NCBI GenBank assembly: GCA_009741485.1
Contig: CM019216.1
Coordinates: 58,516,656-58,580,655 of the forward strand
Length of the DNA: 64,000 bases
Origin: Malurus cyaneus samueli
Lineage: Eukaryota > Chordata > Aves > Passeriformes > Maluridae
Direction of reading: 5' to 3'
Both the position numbers and the translations under genes were made by a program. Below the pieces are notes generated by a model. The model saw only the letters and a program-made list of their open reading frames with translations. It was not told the DNA's origin and ran no database searches. Positions 1 to 12,330 of this stretch are shown piece after piece (the stretch's first letter is position 1; the number at the start of each line of letters is the position of its first letter).

Positions 1-597
1 TCATGAGACAGGCAAGAAAAATAAAGGTAAATAGAGATGCCTGACAAGTTAAACTGTGCCTTTTGGAATATGCATAAAATACTACATACAGATTCCTTTG
101 CTGTATTTTATAGTATAGCCATTTAATGGCAGTTTTTCAGTGAGGTGATGAAGCCAAATGCAGTTCACAAGATTCCAGCAGAAACACATGTTCCACACGC
201 GCAGTGTTACAAAATGCTCACACTGAAACATGAATACTGCATTAACAGCAAATTTCCAGGTTTACTGGGGCTGTTACTACTCTACTGCTCGATGCATTGA
301 GATGCAGAGAGCCCCAGACTGGCTTCACTACCATATCAACCCCAAAATTCTAAGACATTCAGCCACAGCACTGAGCTGAAACAAGTCAGCTCCTCCTCTT
401 CAGTGTTGGGAGTTTTTAAGGCACGGTGCAAGGCCAATGCAGATTTATGGTTTCCTAGATTCACGCTCCTGTGTCCATGTCTTCTGTGCCCCACTCCTAA
501 TTGCACTGGGTTGGTTGTGTCACGTCAGCATGCTTGCAGCATGGATGACACTTCTGCCATTGTGGAGTGGGTGCTTCACAGATTATATAACCATGTT
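1..597. other. Unassigned AT-rich sequence
   Basis: No gene or repeat recognised. The only open frame (403-615, plus strand, 70 codons) runs into the CR1 copy that follows, has no family resemblance and no splice context, so I do not call it coding. Confidence 0.6.
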
Positions 598-945
598 AAA
601 ATCATAGAATCATGATATCTGAGTTGGAAGGGACTCACAAAGATCACTGAAATCCAACCCCTGGCCCTGCACAGGGCAGCCCTGAGAATCACCCCAAAAT
701 CACCATGTGCCTGAGAGCATTGTTCAATTGCGTCTTGATCTCTGTCAGGCTTGGTGCTGTGACCACTTGTGTGGGAATTCTGTTCCAGTGACCAGCTGCC
801 TTCTGGGTGAAAACCTTTTCCTTATAAGTAGCCTAAACCTCCACTGACACAGCTTCATTCCATCCCCTTGGGTCCTGTCACCATCACCAGAGAGAAGAGA
901 TCAGAACCTGTCCCTCAACCTTCCCTCACGAGGAAGATGTTTTAA
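598..945 (-). mobile_element. CR1 LINE fragment, 3' end, minus strand
   Basis: The left edge carries AATCATAGAATCATGAT, the reverse complement of the short ATTCTATGATT repeat that terminates avian CR1 elements. It is followed by the antisense form of the CR1 3' region: a GTTGGAAGGGAC block near 624, a CCAACCCCTGGCCCTGCAC block near 653, and further into the element CCTAAACCTCC near 832 and GGTCCTGTCACCATCACC near 871. The copy is therefore 5'-truncated, the normal result of target-primed reverse transcription in this family. It keeps no reverse-transcriptase domain and is not mobile. Several substitutions interrupt the conserved blocks, so it is not a recent insertion. The 5' boundary near 945 is approximate. 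Confidence 0.9.
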
Positions 946-2394
946 GATGGAAATGATCTCATCTGGGAACCTTTAGAAAGATGAGATAAAATAAAATTAA
1001 CACCATATTTTTGTTGCTACCTGAAAAACTTGAAAGACTATATGCTGTTTGCAGATCTTTTGATAACCAGGAGAAATTATTACACTTGTGCCTGTGTACA
1101 AGAAGGCAATAAATCTGTTTAAGGCAAAAAAAATTGACTTTGCAGGTTGATGGCAAGATTTAGTGTGTGCTTCTGCCACCTCCTTCAGGCTTCAGCTTTA
1201 GAAGGAAGCAGTACAACATCATGACCTGCTTGCACATTTTTGAGGGAGAGGTCTTGCAATCTTGCAAGCAGCATGCAGAATGAACAGTGGCAGGATAATG
1301 GCTAAACTAACTAGAACAGACCGAAATCAATAGTGCTGGAGCTTCTAACTGTGGGTTGCTAGTACAGTAATGGTCAGGCTAGAGAATTCAGTTGATAAGA
1401 AAAGGAGAAATGCATGTGTAGGTTTTATCATGTGCTCACGGACATTTTACACAGAATAACAAAAAGATTACCAGATAGTCTTGCAAATGACAAATGTTTC
1501 AGTGTAGACATTTTCAAGGACCAGTTCTTTTTTCAATAGAAAATGAAATGGATTATTTGATGGAGGTTTCAGCATCAGACCAAGCATTAAAACCTAAGGT
1601 TAACTGAATTAAGCACTATTGAACAGAAGTCTACATTGTTTGTGTATGTGTACTGGATAGGGGCAAAGATGAGATCTACCATACAAAGAGAGTAAAATTT
1701 CTCACCAAAAGGCAAAAAAAAAACAATATTGTACGGAATGATGTTAATTGAAAATCTTAAGGTGCTCATAATTTACTGCAGAAGGTACAACTGAACTTCT
1801 GCATTTTGAATGAGACTGACTCATTCAAAGTTACCCCCATGCTGAGTACACCCTACTACATTTAGCTAGAACTTTTTTTTCTTAAAGGATAGGCAGTTTT
1901 ATCTAAGTATAACAAGAATCAGAAGAAGCAGTAAAACCCTTGGTAACTGATTTTTGTGGTTTAATCACTGTCACAGAAAATTATGCCTAATCTTTTAGTT
2001 TTAATTTGTTTTCTTCAGTTGTTGGTTTTATTACACCTTTCCTTACAAGATTAAAGAGCTGTTTGATGACTGGTAGTTTCTAGCTGTAAAGAAACATATA
2101 CTTTATAAATAGATCATTTAATCATCCTTTTTAATTTTAAAGATGTAAATACTTTTCCCAATCATTTGTTTTCTTTCATTCTCTTCTCAGCATTGTCTCA
2201 TTTCTATTACACTTCTAAACTTAAGAAAACTAGAAGTAGATGTATTGTTCTACTGCCATCTCATTAAAATTCGGATTTTGCAGAAGTTGTGCTACATTCT
2301 AATAGTATGCTGCTTTTTAGCACACGGGATATTGTTATTCCCATAGCTCTATTCATTTGCATTTGCTATACTGAAATATTGTGCTTAAGCAAGT
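946..2394. other. Unassigned AT-rich sequence
   Basis: Low GC and many short A/T runs. No gene, RNA gene or repeat family recognised. Short minus-strand open frames at 959-1179 and 1587-1769 look like chance frames. Confidence 0.55.
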
Positions 2395-3235
2395 TTTGTT
2401 TGACCAACAATTCAGAGCAGTCTCTCTGATCACTTTCTCCTCACCAGTATTTACCACTTTGTCAGCTCTGTGCCGCCTGCAAATATTGGATTGCTTTTAT
2501 GTGCTTCTCATCACTGAGGTATTGAGAACTGTCAGTCTATTATAGTACTGGAAATGTTAGAAATACATCTGCTTTATGATGATTCCCCCATGAGAATGGC
2601 ATTTTGTTATCATTGCTTGTATATATTCAAATGTATTAAATTTATGCTTCATGGATGCTGTCTGCTAATTTTTTAATCAGACTGTTGTGCAGCGCTCAGA
2701 TGAATGCCTTGGTTCTGCCTGTATCGTGTCTGCCTCTATTATGTCTTTATGTGCTGTATTATGTCTTTATGTGCTCCAAGGATGTCAGGTTTGTTTGACA
2801 AGACCTTGTTTCCCTAAGTCTGTGCTGACTGATACTCATTATTTACTTTCTCTTTAGTTCTCTATGAGATAATCTTAATTCTTTTATATTTTTTTTTCAG
2901 GTACAATGGCCAGACCAACAGGCCTGCAGACTGATTGCCTGATGCATGAAGAGAGCTAAGAAATACTGACTCTTCCAGGGTCAGCTGCTGCAAGAGCTGG
3001 ATCTGGGTTTTCTCAGTAAAGCCCCACAGCAGCAGCTGTCGCCCCCCAGACCAAGCCCCCTTTGGATGGCAGCAGCACATTGTGTCGCTGTTGTAGTCTT
3101 CTGTGCATGTGTCTGGGAGTGCTGGTGAGTCCAAGAACTTGAATTCTGTTCCAGACTTTACTGAAAAAAGCATCAACAAACTGGCCATCTCCTCGGCCAA
3201 CACTTTGTTACTCTGGGCAAACTCTCTGCACTTTC
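2395..3235 (-). mobile_element. Ancient CR1/L3-like LINE reverse-transcriptase relic, minus strand
   Basis: Read on the minus strand, this stretch follows the order of an amniote CR1-type ORF2. Near 3205-3140 a frame reads LAEEMASLLMLFSVKSGTE, which parallels the LAEEL...FNKS...TGE block just before the reverse-transcriptase core. Near 2930-2900 and 2840-2785 it matches the regions encoding the middle of the domain. At 2483-2472 the codons read F-A-G-G where the catalytic F-A-D-D box is expected. The catalytic aspartates are therefore gone, and the frame is broken many times. A GC-richer piece at about 2945-3085 does not fit the family well and may be a later insertion. This is an old fossil, clearly more diverged than the other CR1 copies here. 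The assignment rests on remembered family structure, and the edges are soft. Confidence 0.65.
2737..2775. repeat. 19-bp direct duplication
   Basis: The 19-bp unit TATTATGTCTTTATGTGCT occurs at 2737-2755 and again at 2757-2775, separated by one base. It lies inside the old CR1 relic, so it is a small local duplication that arose after the insertion. Confidence 0.9.
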
Positions 3236-4125
3236 CGTAGCTTACATTATTTCTCTGCCATCTACACTGGCATTTAAAGCCTTCCTTTAATAATCACATA
3301 ATGAAAAGCACTTTGAAATTCATATGTAATAAAATGTTTTCTTGCTTCTTTTTAAGTAAAAATCAGAAACATTAGTTAAACAGTTTGCACCCTCATGTTT
3401 AATGGAATTTTGGTATTCATTCCCTCTTCAGGTACTCTGTCACTTTTCTGCTTTGAAGAAGTAAATCTGCAGTATAAACCTACTACAGTTTTATAAAAAA
3501 TGAGAGCTTGCCTACAAATTCATGGTATTGCTCTGAAACAGCTTATATTTTTTGTTTTGTGGTGCACTCAAAAGGAATTTTCTACTTTAAAGGGCTGTCC
3601 TGCTGTTATACTTGACTCATTTTTAATTGTTGTTTTATTTTCCAAGTATACAATAAATATATGAAAGATAAATATCATTTTAATTCTCCCTGGATGTGGA
3701 ATGAACACTTATATCCTGAAACATTATGGATATTAATTTCAGGGAGTTTCTTCCTCAAAACACACAAGACTGATTTTCAACTGGCTTACATTTTAAGAGA
3801 AGGAGGAATCAGGTCTGTTATGCCTGAATTAGTATCTTTCCTTTGTAGCCAGTATCCAGACATGGTAAACTGCATTCCCTGTAAGTTTTGTACCTTTCTG
3901 TTTCAGGTGGGAATGCAGAAGTCTCATTCATGGATACTTTTTGGTTTTTATTAATAACCTGGATCTGAAAGCATGCACAAAGACCAGTGACAGACTGGTG
4001 TCTCATCCAAGTAAATCTTGAGACAAGTACTCCAGCAATCTCTGACTGGACCCAGAGCATACTGGGAAAAAGCAGAGTTCCTTTGTGTATCCAAACCGCT
4101 AGAGTGATGTTGTTTTGCGTAATGG
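3236..4125. other. Unassigned sequence between two mobile elements
   Basis: No gene or repeat recognised. A 97-codon plus-strand frame (3661-3954) and overlapping frames up to 4271 have no recognisable domain. The last of these run into the LTR, which argues against a gene. Confidence 0.55.
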
Positions 4126-4130
4126 GTTAC
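4126..4130. repeat. Target-site duplication GTTAC, left copy
   Basis: GTTAC directly precedes the LTR start at 4131 and recurs exactly after the LTR end at 5498-5502. A 5-bp duplication is what an ERVL-type integrase commonly leaves; a 6-bp extension of the match fails. Confidence 0.85.
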
Positions 4131-4386
4131 TGTCGTGGGTTTAACCCCGTTTTTTCCCAATCTGAGTCACGGCACCAAAAATGTTGTGGTTTGAACTTGA
4201 CCGAAAGCCAAAAGCACTGCACCTATGACATTCCCTCCCTTCCACCAGTGAGGCAGAAGGGAGAGCAATAGCCCAATTAACACAAAAATTTATGGCTTTT
4301 AGATAAGATAACATAATTGAGAGAAAGGTAAGTATACCCTCCAGAGAATGGTCAGACAGGCTGAATAACTTAAGTTGCAAAATAGA

Positions 4387-4392
4387 TTTATT
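4387..4392 (-). promoter_or_regulatory. LTR polyadenylation signal (AATAAA, minus strand)
   Basis: TTTATT on the plus strand is AATAAA in the sense direction of the LTR. It sits about 256 bp before the LTR's 3' end, a position shared with the related LTR piece at 12516-12521. Confidence 0.55.
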
Positions 4393-5085
4393 ACTAAAAG
4401 CTACTAAGAATAGTACTGCACCAGGGAGGGGAACAAAGATAGGGAAAAATTTACAAGGAGAAGAAAAATAAAAACGGACATTTTAAGACACCTGTTATCC
4501 TTTCTGGGGACCCGTCTCTGTCTCAGGTCTTCCCTCTCCAACCCCCATGCCTTCCCGCATGCAAAAAGGGCGGCAGGAATGAAAGTTTAATGTTGATCAA
4601 ACTACTCATTATGGTTGTCATCCAGCATTGTAGGAGAAGTGTTCTTACAGCTCTAAGCTATGAAAGGTGTTTTCCCAAGAAAGTCAGTGTATAACTGCTG
4701 GTGGCCAGGGAGTATTTTCTTTACCTCGTAGGAGAAAGGAAAGAATGTTCCTTAAGGCCAAATTGCATTGTTTTGGTGGTGTAAGACCACTATCACAAAT
4801 CTCCTGGCAGAGCACAGCTTCTTCTAAGCATCCACTTACTTCAGACGTGGGGCGGGAGCACCTCTTCCTCTCCGTAGAACACAATTTCTTCTCAGCATCA
4901 ACTCGCTTCAGACATGAGGGGGAGCCAAGCCTCTTCCCCCTTTTTTGGCTTCTGATCACTTCAGTCCAGTTCCCAAAGGCCAGGTTTTTTTTCCTCAGAG
5001 CAAGGTTGCTCTCCTTTCTGTACAGATCTCTCACTGAAGAAATAGTCCTTTCGAGAACAGCCTGTTTTCTCCACGTTTGAGCCCC

Positions 5086-5117
5086 ACAGCACAGCACAGC
5101 ACAGCACAGCACAGCAC
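5086..5117. repeat. (ACAGC)6 microsatellite inside the LTR
   Basis: Six perfect ACAGC units followed by a partial unit. It lies within the solo LTR, so it expanded after or within the LTR family. The neighbouring chance frames gain length from the absence of stop codons in this repeat. Confidence 0.95.
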
Positions 5118-5497
5118 CTGTCTTCTTCTTACTGTGATCTTGGGTCTCCATTTTTTTTCTTACATCTCCTCACCCTCCTGCTCTGTCTCTCCCCAGTGCA
5201 TGATACTAAAACTAAATACTAACAACCTAAAAAACTACATGGTGGCCGCACTCTGTCTTGTTTTGAATTCTTCTTATGTACAAGACCATACGTCATCACA
5301 GAGGTGTAACTAGCCTGTGCAATTGGCCCAGGCCTGATGGGCAGCCTATCCATCAACCTCAGAGCCATAATGGATTGGGCTCCTTTTGCTGGAGAAGAAG
5401 GAGAAAGCTTCTAGAACTTCCTCACAGGAGCCATCTTTGTGGTTTCTTGGTCCCATTCCCCCCACCACCAAAAATTGGACCAAGTAAAACCAGGACA

Positions 5498-5502
5498 GTT
5501 AC
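5498..5502. repeat. Target-site duplication GTTAC, right copy
   Basis: Exact copy of 4126-4130 immediately after the LTR's terminal CA. It fixes the right boundary of the element to the base. Confidence 0.85.
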
Positions 5503-8500
5503 TCCTGACTCAGTGTAAAGGCCATGATTTTATTTATTTGGTTTTGTTTTTTTTTTCTGCCTTCTTTTGCATAAAAATGTCTGTTACCAATAGATGAATT
5601 GTCCTTGGCAGGGAGCATGGAACTTGGTGTGTCTGAGGTTGGGTCAATTGCATCAAAGAAGTTCGATAACAATGAATTTAATTTTGGTGTTTTTTACAGC
5701 ATTGAGAGCACTGGTACTGCAGAATAATATTACATTTTGTTTGTTTATTTTAGATGTATTACTGTTGGAGAAGTTGACTAAAGGCTTTAAAAGTAATGAA
5801 ACTGTGAGATTTTCCATAGAAATCAGGATCTTGCAGCATATCCTTCCATGTTCTAAATTCTCAGGAAACTCATTCCACAGCTGTAGCTGTTTCATTTCCA
5901 GCACTTTCCATTTCCTGGGCTTTGTCAGGTGTATTGCCAAAAGCATTAAAACCTAATCTGAAATAAAGTGCAACGAATGAGTGTAAAGAACAAAAAATGG
6001 GAAAAGGAACATAACACAAATGGCTTTCTTGGGCTTTGATTAAACTGAGGTATTTCAGTCAGTCTCCCTGAAAGCCTGTTCTTCTTCAGGTTTAGAACTA
6101 TGCAGAGGAGAACAGTAATAATTTAAAAGTGCTTAATGTTTTATGCAGAAGTTTTTGTGTCTGGAAAGCAAAAATGTATTATCTAAAAATAACTGAAATG
6201 GTTGTTTACATTACATTGCTGGTAATGCATTTCTGTACTCTACACTTGGCTCATTTCTATATATTTTCAAAATGAGCAGAGACATGGCGATGAAATAGCT
6301 TTAGATAAGTATTCTTCAAAGTTTGTAATGTTAATGAACATACCAGTACAAAAGTTCTGAAGAAATTCAGTGTGAAGCGAATCCTTTTTTCTTATTCTTA
6401 AAAGTCTGAATACCTGGAAGTGAGCTAAGGTGTTCCCAATGCTTATTTTGAGGAAGTTTGTGAGTGCTGCATATTGAATTCTACTTTTCAATAACCTTCT
6501 GAGGCACTGAGGGACTGTAGATTTTTGCCAGGAGTATAATTTTAAATGCTTTAGTCTGTCCCTTGGATGAATTTTTGGGAGAGGCTTGAATGTGTTTCTC
6601 AGTTTTTCTTGTAGAACATAATAAATGGGCATTAGATTACTGGTGCTCCAGAGCACAAAAAAAAATTGCTGTGTGACTTGAAGTGCGTGCAGATGCCTGA
6701 GCTGTAGCTTAACTAAGACTGATGGTAACTTATTTCTCTGGAAGTCAGTTTCCTAGTACTATGGAATCAGCAGTAATATCCAGTTGGTGTTTTATCCTGT
6801 GTAAAAATATGATCTATCCAAGTTACTCCCAGTTAATCCATCTGCAAGGGTATTTTTCACCTACGAACTCCTGGTGTTCAAATTGTAACTGCAAGTGTGA
6901 AAGTGCTGTGTTGCTTCCATGTTCCATGTGGGACTAGAATACCTCTAACCAAAGCCTGGCAAATCTCGCAAGACCTTGCCTGCATTCATGAGCCTGAAAA
7001 AAGCTACTTCTTTGTACCAGACTAGAAACTAATGAAAGTACTAAAAATTATCATCACTTTAAAGCTGTGGAAACAAGAAAAAGAAATTTAAGAATTTGGC
7101 ACTCAGATTCTCTTGCAATTTAATGGGAATTAAGTTTCTCATACTCAGACAGACGTCTTAAACTTGGGACCAGATTTTGAAAATATTTTGCATATTGAAT
7201 AAAGACATGCATAAAGTCATGTCCCCAGGAGCATCCTGTCTGACCAGTATACTGACATCCCTATGTTACAGCTGGAGCCAAGTAATACCAAAAGTAGGTA
7301 AAGTGTTTGAAACTCTGATACATTTTCCTTACATGTGGTTTGTTGTCAATGACTCTTAATTTTTTTAACATTTAAGCCTTCTTTGTATGTATTCTTTGTC
7401 AGGAGGTAAAATAGCTGATAGTATACTGCTGTCCTGAGACTAATATATTAATCATAAACTGTCTTACTTATCCAGCTTTTTCTGAAACATACCATGGGAT
7501 TTGTGTGAAAATCTTCCTTCACAATAGTTGCAGAGATTTAATTAAATCTTTCTTTATCCATGTTAATGATACAAATATATTCCTAATCCTTTACTAATTA
7601 ATTCAAATATTTTTAAAAAGATTTTAAGATGCTTATTTTTGAAATCTTCACACAAATATTTTCAGGGGACATTGATGACAGAGAGGTTTTTCCATTAAAA
7701 TAGTTCCTATATAGGCTAAAATAAAAGACTCCATGATTTGTATAATCCAGTGGGTGTAGCTATGTTTGAAAATAGGATTTAAAACACAAGGCATGTGTGT
7801 TGTATGTATGCAAATCTTATTTAATGTAGGGGTTACATGTAAACTTTGACAGAAAAAGTAAGTACAACCCTACCACTTTGTGAAAGAAGTTGGTGTAATA
7901 AAGAGAAGATAAATTTACCAACTTCTTCTATTCCCAGCTGAGAGGAGTACAATGAATTAATAATATAACAATATAATATAATAGCATAATGTAATATACA
8001 GTTATATAAAATAATATAGCATAGTATAATAGCATAATTAATTAGAAAATCTTATCAGTTAGTAGTCCAAAGGAAGAGCTGTAAATCTGAAGTCCCAATG
8101 GTTCCCAAGTTTTCTATGGATATGATTTTAAGCCTCAATACCTCTTAAAATGACAGGATTAACTTGGGCTAAAAGAGTTGCATTCATAACACATGAAGTT
8201 CTGGCATAAACCATAACATATTTATTTCCTGTAGACTTATTTCTTTCATAAATTTAGCTGGACACCTCGTTTCACCTGTAGGGGAGCACCATCCTTCTGC
8301 AGAGAGACCCTATAAAGCTCACTACCCTGCACAGCACTTGCTCCCCATGTTAAAGTCATTCAGGACCATTACTCAGCGTCATTGCAACCAGAAAATGAAC
8401 TGGAACTAGGGAAGGAAAACAAGCTGCTGAGCTTGGGGGCACCTGGCTCTTGCTGTACTGAGCAGAGACTTTTCCAAAATGCAAAATGTTCTTGCTGACT

Positions 8501-10830
8501 GCTGGGCTAAAGCAGCAATAGGGCAATGGGCACAGAGGGAGATAAAGAGGGAAAATGGGGGCTAGGGACTGCTTGAAAGAGCAGCCTCAGAGTTGGCCCC
8601 TCTCAGGCCCAAGCCATCCTCAGTACCAATCAACCCTCTACCAAAAAGGAGGGAGAGAGCTTGAGAAAAAATGGAAAAAATGGTCTTTTGCTATTTGCAA
8701 TAGAAGAGAGCAAAAAGGAGATGTTAGAACTCAAAACTTGTAGTAATCCCAGTATGAAGACTCCCAGTTAAATCAGCTCCCGTAAAGTACTCTCCAGACC
8801 AAACACTTTTCCAAAAAGAATATAATAATCTTCTTGACTAGTAAATTCCTTGAGTTCTTTTCTGTAATAGTCAATTTTTTTTTTAAATTCTGCTCCCAAT
8901 AGATACAGTAAAGAGACTGTGATCATGGTAAAAAAAATGACTTAATAACGTTCTTGCCTCTTCCCAAAGACTGTCAAATGTCTCCTCACAACATGATCCC
9001 ACTGTGTTAGTAGCCACCTAATTAAAATTCCGTGCAGCTCTTTGAAAGTGGAGCATGTTTATCACAAGATGATACGTACTATATTTTAATGTGCTGCCTC
9101 ACTCCTATTAACTAAATGTTGCATGTGTTTGATACCTACAGCGCTATATATAATTGCTAACAGTCTCATGATGCCTAATATATTCTATTACTCCTGATTT
9201 ATAATTTTTTTCCCTTGTAAAGTGCTGGGATTATGTTTTATTGCTGTAGCTAGATCTAGCAGTTGTGCTCTGGTGTATAACTTCTCATTTGGAGAAAACA
9301 GTGAGAGAGCTGTGTTGTCAGATGTGGTTTTGCCCAGAGTATCCTGGGCAATAGCTCTGACATGAGGGAAAATGTTATGATGCTTCTATCACAGGAGCTT
9401 CATGCTGCAAAATAAGTGGGACAAGCGTGGCAAATATATCCGTGCTCCCCTCTGTTAGCATTAATGGAAAACATCTGAAAAATTTACATTGAGATTAGCC
9501 ATAAATGTGAGCAGGGATCTGTGAGGAATTGTGCCTCTGTTTGACATATAATGCCTTTCTAATGTCAGAAATGTTGATCATCATCTCTGCCCTTTGTGCT
9601 CAGCTGTCCCATCATGAATAAAGCATCTGGGAGTGGAACTTCAGCCATTTATTGTCTAGAGTCTTATTTCTACAGAATAGGATCACTGATGTCTCTGGTC
9701 TGTCAATCAAGGAGTCTAAGATAGGGATCTTCAATCACTGGTTCCGCATGTCTGGAATGTCAGTGTTCCATGGAACTCTTTTTCACAAGATAAATATTTA
9801 AACAAAGCATGCGTTGTTGCTTCTCTACGTGCCATAAAGCACAAGGCTAAATTGTCTTTAGGACATCCATTTATTGTCACAGATAAACCTTATTTCTTTT
9901 TTCACCGTTCCTTTACCTCACCCATTGTACCATTAGTTATGACCATAAAGTAGTCAATTAGTTAAGATTAAAAGGTTTGGTTATAGTCCAGACCTCTGGT
10001 GGCATAATTTCACTCAACTTTCTGCAATTTTTTTAAAGATAAAGCCACTGTTGAATTTGAAGTAATAAATTCATTGTAACTAAGTCCAAAAGCATTTCAG
10101 AGAAGAGCTAAAAATAGAGGTTCTGAATCTGATAGCTTGAACACTGGGTAAATGCTTTATAGGTACTTTCTATTAAATTATTAAAAAAATTAGAAACTAT
10201 TAATTGAAAAAAAATATAAATAACATTTGTTTGAGAAAGATCTAATTCAACAGAGCTAATCTCTTCCAGTAGACCTAGCAAACATTATGACCAGACATTA
10301 AAAAATTGTATGAATAGAAATGATAATATACTTCAAAAGCTAGTCTCAGCCTTTGCTCTGGGAGGATATCTGTGATTGTGAAGGCTGAGCCTCATAGCAA
10401 ATTTTGGCATGTTAAATTTGGTAATTTTTGAATCTTTAGTTGACATTACTGGCTGTTGTTCAGCTTCAGATCATTCTTATATTGAGGAAGAACTAAACTT
10501 GATATAACTTGCAGTTCATGTGCATGACTACACCTATATCTAATCTGAAGAGAAGTGAAGCTGAAAATATATCTGGGCATTCCCTTTTAGACAGTCATCC
10601 CTAAGGGAAATAGTTTGTGTGGCAGGCAGAGTTCATAGTGTTAGTGAGGTGCAAGTGTGACTTCTCAGGCTCACTCTGCTCAGTTGGCAGTTTGGACTGT
10701 AATGGTAATTAATGGCCTTTAGAGCAGCTCTGTGTCAGGAACTTTACAATGCAAATCATATCAATATTGACAAGGTTGTGTTTCAAATAAATATTTGCAG
10801 CTTCTGATCAGAGAATCTGGCACTTGTATA
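5503..10830. other. Unassigned AT-rich sequence, gene-free by inspection
   Basis: No gene, RNA gene or clear mobile element recognised. The longest frames (5594-5956 plus, 6267-6656 minus) have no domain, signal peptide or paired splice sites. Within it lie a TA-rich low-complexity block at about 7955-8045 and a somewhat GC-richer patch at about 8270-8740 with no family I recognise. Confidence 0.55.
7955..8045. repeat. TA-rich low-complexity tract
   Basis: Composed almost wholly of A and T in short irregular repeats of ATAATAT/ATAGCATA type. The motif TAGCATA recurs at spacings of roughly 20-40 bp. It looks like slippage-derived simple sequence, not a gene. Confidence 0.8.
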
Positions 10831-10960
10831 GATTCCTAGGATGATGTGAAGGATTCGAAGGGTTCACCAGAGGCCATCTAGTCCATCCTCCTGCTCAACA
10901 CAGCTCCAGTTAGAGCAGGCTGTACAGTTCCTAATGTGAAGGATAGCCAGTTTGTCCTAT
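10831..10960 (-). mobile_element. CR1 LINE 3' fragment, minus strand
   Basis: The stretch GAAGGGTTCACCAGAGGCCATCTAGTCCATCC and the following CTGCTCAACACAGC and AGAGCAGGCTG pieces are the antisense form of the CR1 3' untranslated region. The terminal ATTCTATGATT repeat is eroded to ATTCCTAGGATGATG. Only about 130 bp remain, so it is a short, old, non-functional copy. Confidence 0.75.
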
Positions 10961-12330
10961 AAACCTCCCTTTTAATTCATGCAGATGACTTATGCTAAAA
11001 GACCAAACATACATTTCTTTTTCATTTCTTCTCAAGGGAAATGCAGCACAATATTCTGAACCAATCCAGTTTGAAGAACAGGCACTGAACTTGATCTCTC
11101 AGTTCTATACCAGACTCTAAATGTTGGAACATTACTCAGTCTTTCAATGTTGTTTTTCTTCTTCCATTTCCATCAGGGCTTTCTCTTAACTCTGTGAGAT
11201 ATTGAGTGGAAGGATTGCACTCTTCTGTGCTAGCAGATTGAGTCTAGCATATCAGGGTCCTCCTCATCTTGCCCTCATGGATCCTAGTTTGGCATAATGA
11301 GGCTGCAAAGAATTCACAGAAGCACAGTGAAAAGCTGACTCTAATGAGGCATCAGATCACTGCATGGAACAAAGCACAGGAATATTTTTAAATACCATAT
11401 CCCTGTTCGCATCAATTAAAATGACAGGCTGATATATTTTTTAATGAAATATTTTTACACTAATTAGGTACATGTCAAAAAACTAAACAATATGAAATAA
11501 ATGAGAAAAACTAACAATTCCTTTTAAGAGTGCAATTATTACAATACAGATCAAAGCAGGACAAAGGTTCTCGTGTAACTTGTGTTGTGAGATAACTTTG
11601 TTGTTAGGGACATTGAGTGACTTTTGGTCTTTCATACAGATGACAAATTTTCCTCTTACATTTGCAAATTCTTTATAAAACCAGAGAAGGAAAATGGAGA
11701 TAGAAGGAGAGTTGGGAATAAGATGGGTGATCATAGACTTTCCTTAGAAAGAGAATGAAGAAATGGAAATCTGATAAAAAAAAGGAAAATATATATTAAA
11801 ATGTTGCTTTCTTAAGCAAATGGGTAAGTACTGAAATATCCAAGAACTTCCCTGCTGGCATAAAGGAGAAGACCTTCATAATTGTTTTCTAATGCCACAG
11901 CACCTCTGGAACAAAACAATATATTTTCAGCTTCACCTCCCCTCAGAGTCTTAATGTTCTTCCTCTTCTGAGGTAGGAATACAAAATTTGAAAAATAACA
12001 GCTGGCAAGAATTTTAGAACAGAGAAGTGGGAACATGAGGAGTAAGAGAAATGTGAACAGAAAAAGCAAGAGACTGTAAAACAGAAAATATGCTGGGAAA
12101 GGAGAGAGGGAGGACTTGGACAAAGGGGGAAGAAAGCAGTAAATGTAATCACTGAATGCCTCAAGAGGGAATAAAAAGAGTAGAGGGCATTGAATCATCA
12201 ATCCATCACAATGGGCTCTAATCCTGTTTAATAGACAAATTTGCTGGAATATTCCTGCAGTCAGTTTAAATGTTTCACTTTGAAGAAGAGAGGGCTTATA
12301 TAAATATATGAATGATTTTAGACTCTGCTG
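10961..12330. other. Unassigned AT-rich sequence
   Basis: No gene or repeat recognised. The 129-codon minus-strand frame at 11812-12201 is a purine-rich tract read backwards (its product is mostly L, F, S and P), a compositional artefact. Confidence 0.55.

Larger units (their letters stand above)
4131..5497 (-). mobile_element. Solo LTR of an avian endogenous retrovirus, minus strand
   Basis: The 1,367-bp element starts TGTCGTGGGTTTAACCCC and ends AAAACCAGGACA on the plus strand, giving the TG...CA ends of an LTR, flanked by a perfect GTTAC duplication. On the minus strand it opens TGTCCTGGTTTT, like known bird LTRs. In that orientation a CTCTGTGATG / GTACATAAGAAG stretch at about 5308-5268 lies where the promoter is expected. 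An AATAAA polyadenylation signal falls at 4392-4387, leaving about 256 bp of U5. I therefore place sense on the minus strand. No gag, pol or env sequence is present between the duplications, so this is a solo LTR left by recombination between two LTRs. The two 137-155 codon frames inside it (4667-5151) are incidental. LTR family and class (ERVL versus ERVK-like) are not certain. Confidence 0.88.

Noticed and set aside
2901..3124. Internal exon on the plus strand, with TTTTTTTCAG before it and GTGAGT after it
   Set aside because: Both splice-site shapes are good, but the flanking and much of the internal sequence fit an old CR1-like reverse transcriptase on the minus strand, and all three plus-strand frames have early stops. 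Exonisation is possible but unsupported.
4667..5151. Open frames of 137 (plus) and 155 (minus) codons
   Set aside because: Both lie wholly inside the solo LTR and cross the ACAGC microsatellite; neither resembles a retroviral or cellular protein.
6267..6656. 129-codon minus-strand frame rich in basic residues
   Set aside because: No family resemblance, no splice or promoter context, and its size is expected by chance.
11812..12201. 129-codon minus-strand frame rich in L, F, S and P
   Set aside because: Product of a purine-rich tract on the plus strand; low-complexity composition, no domain.
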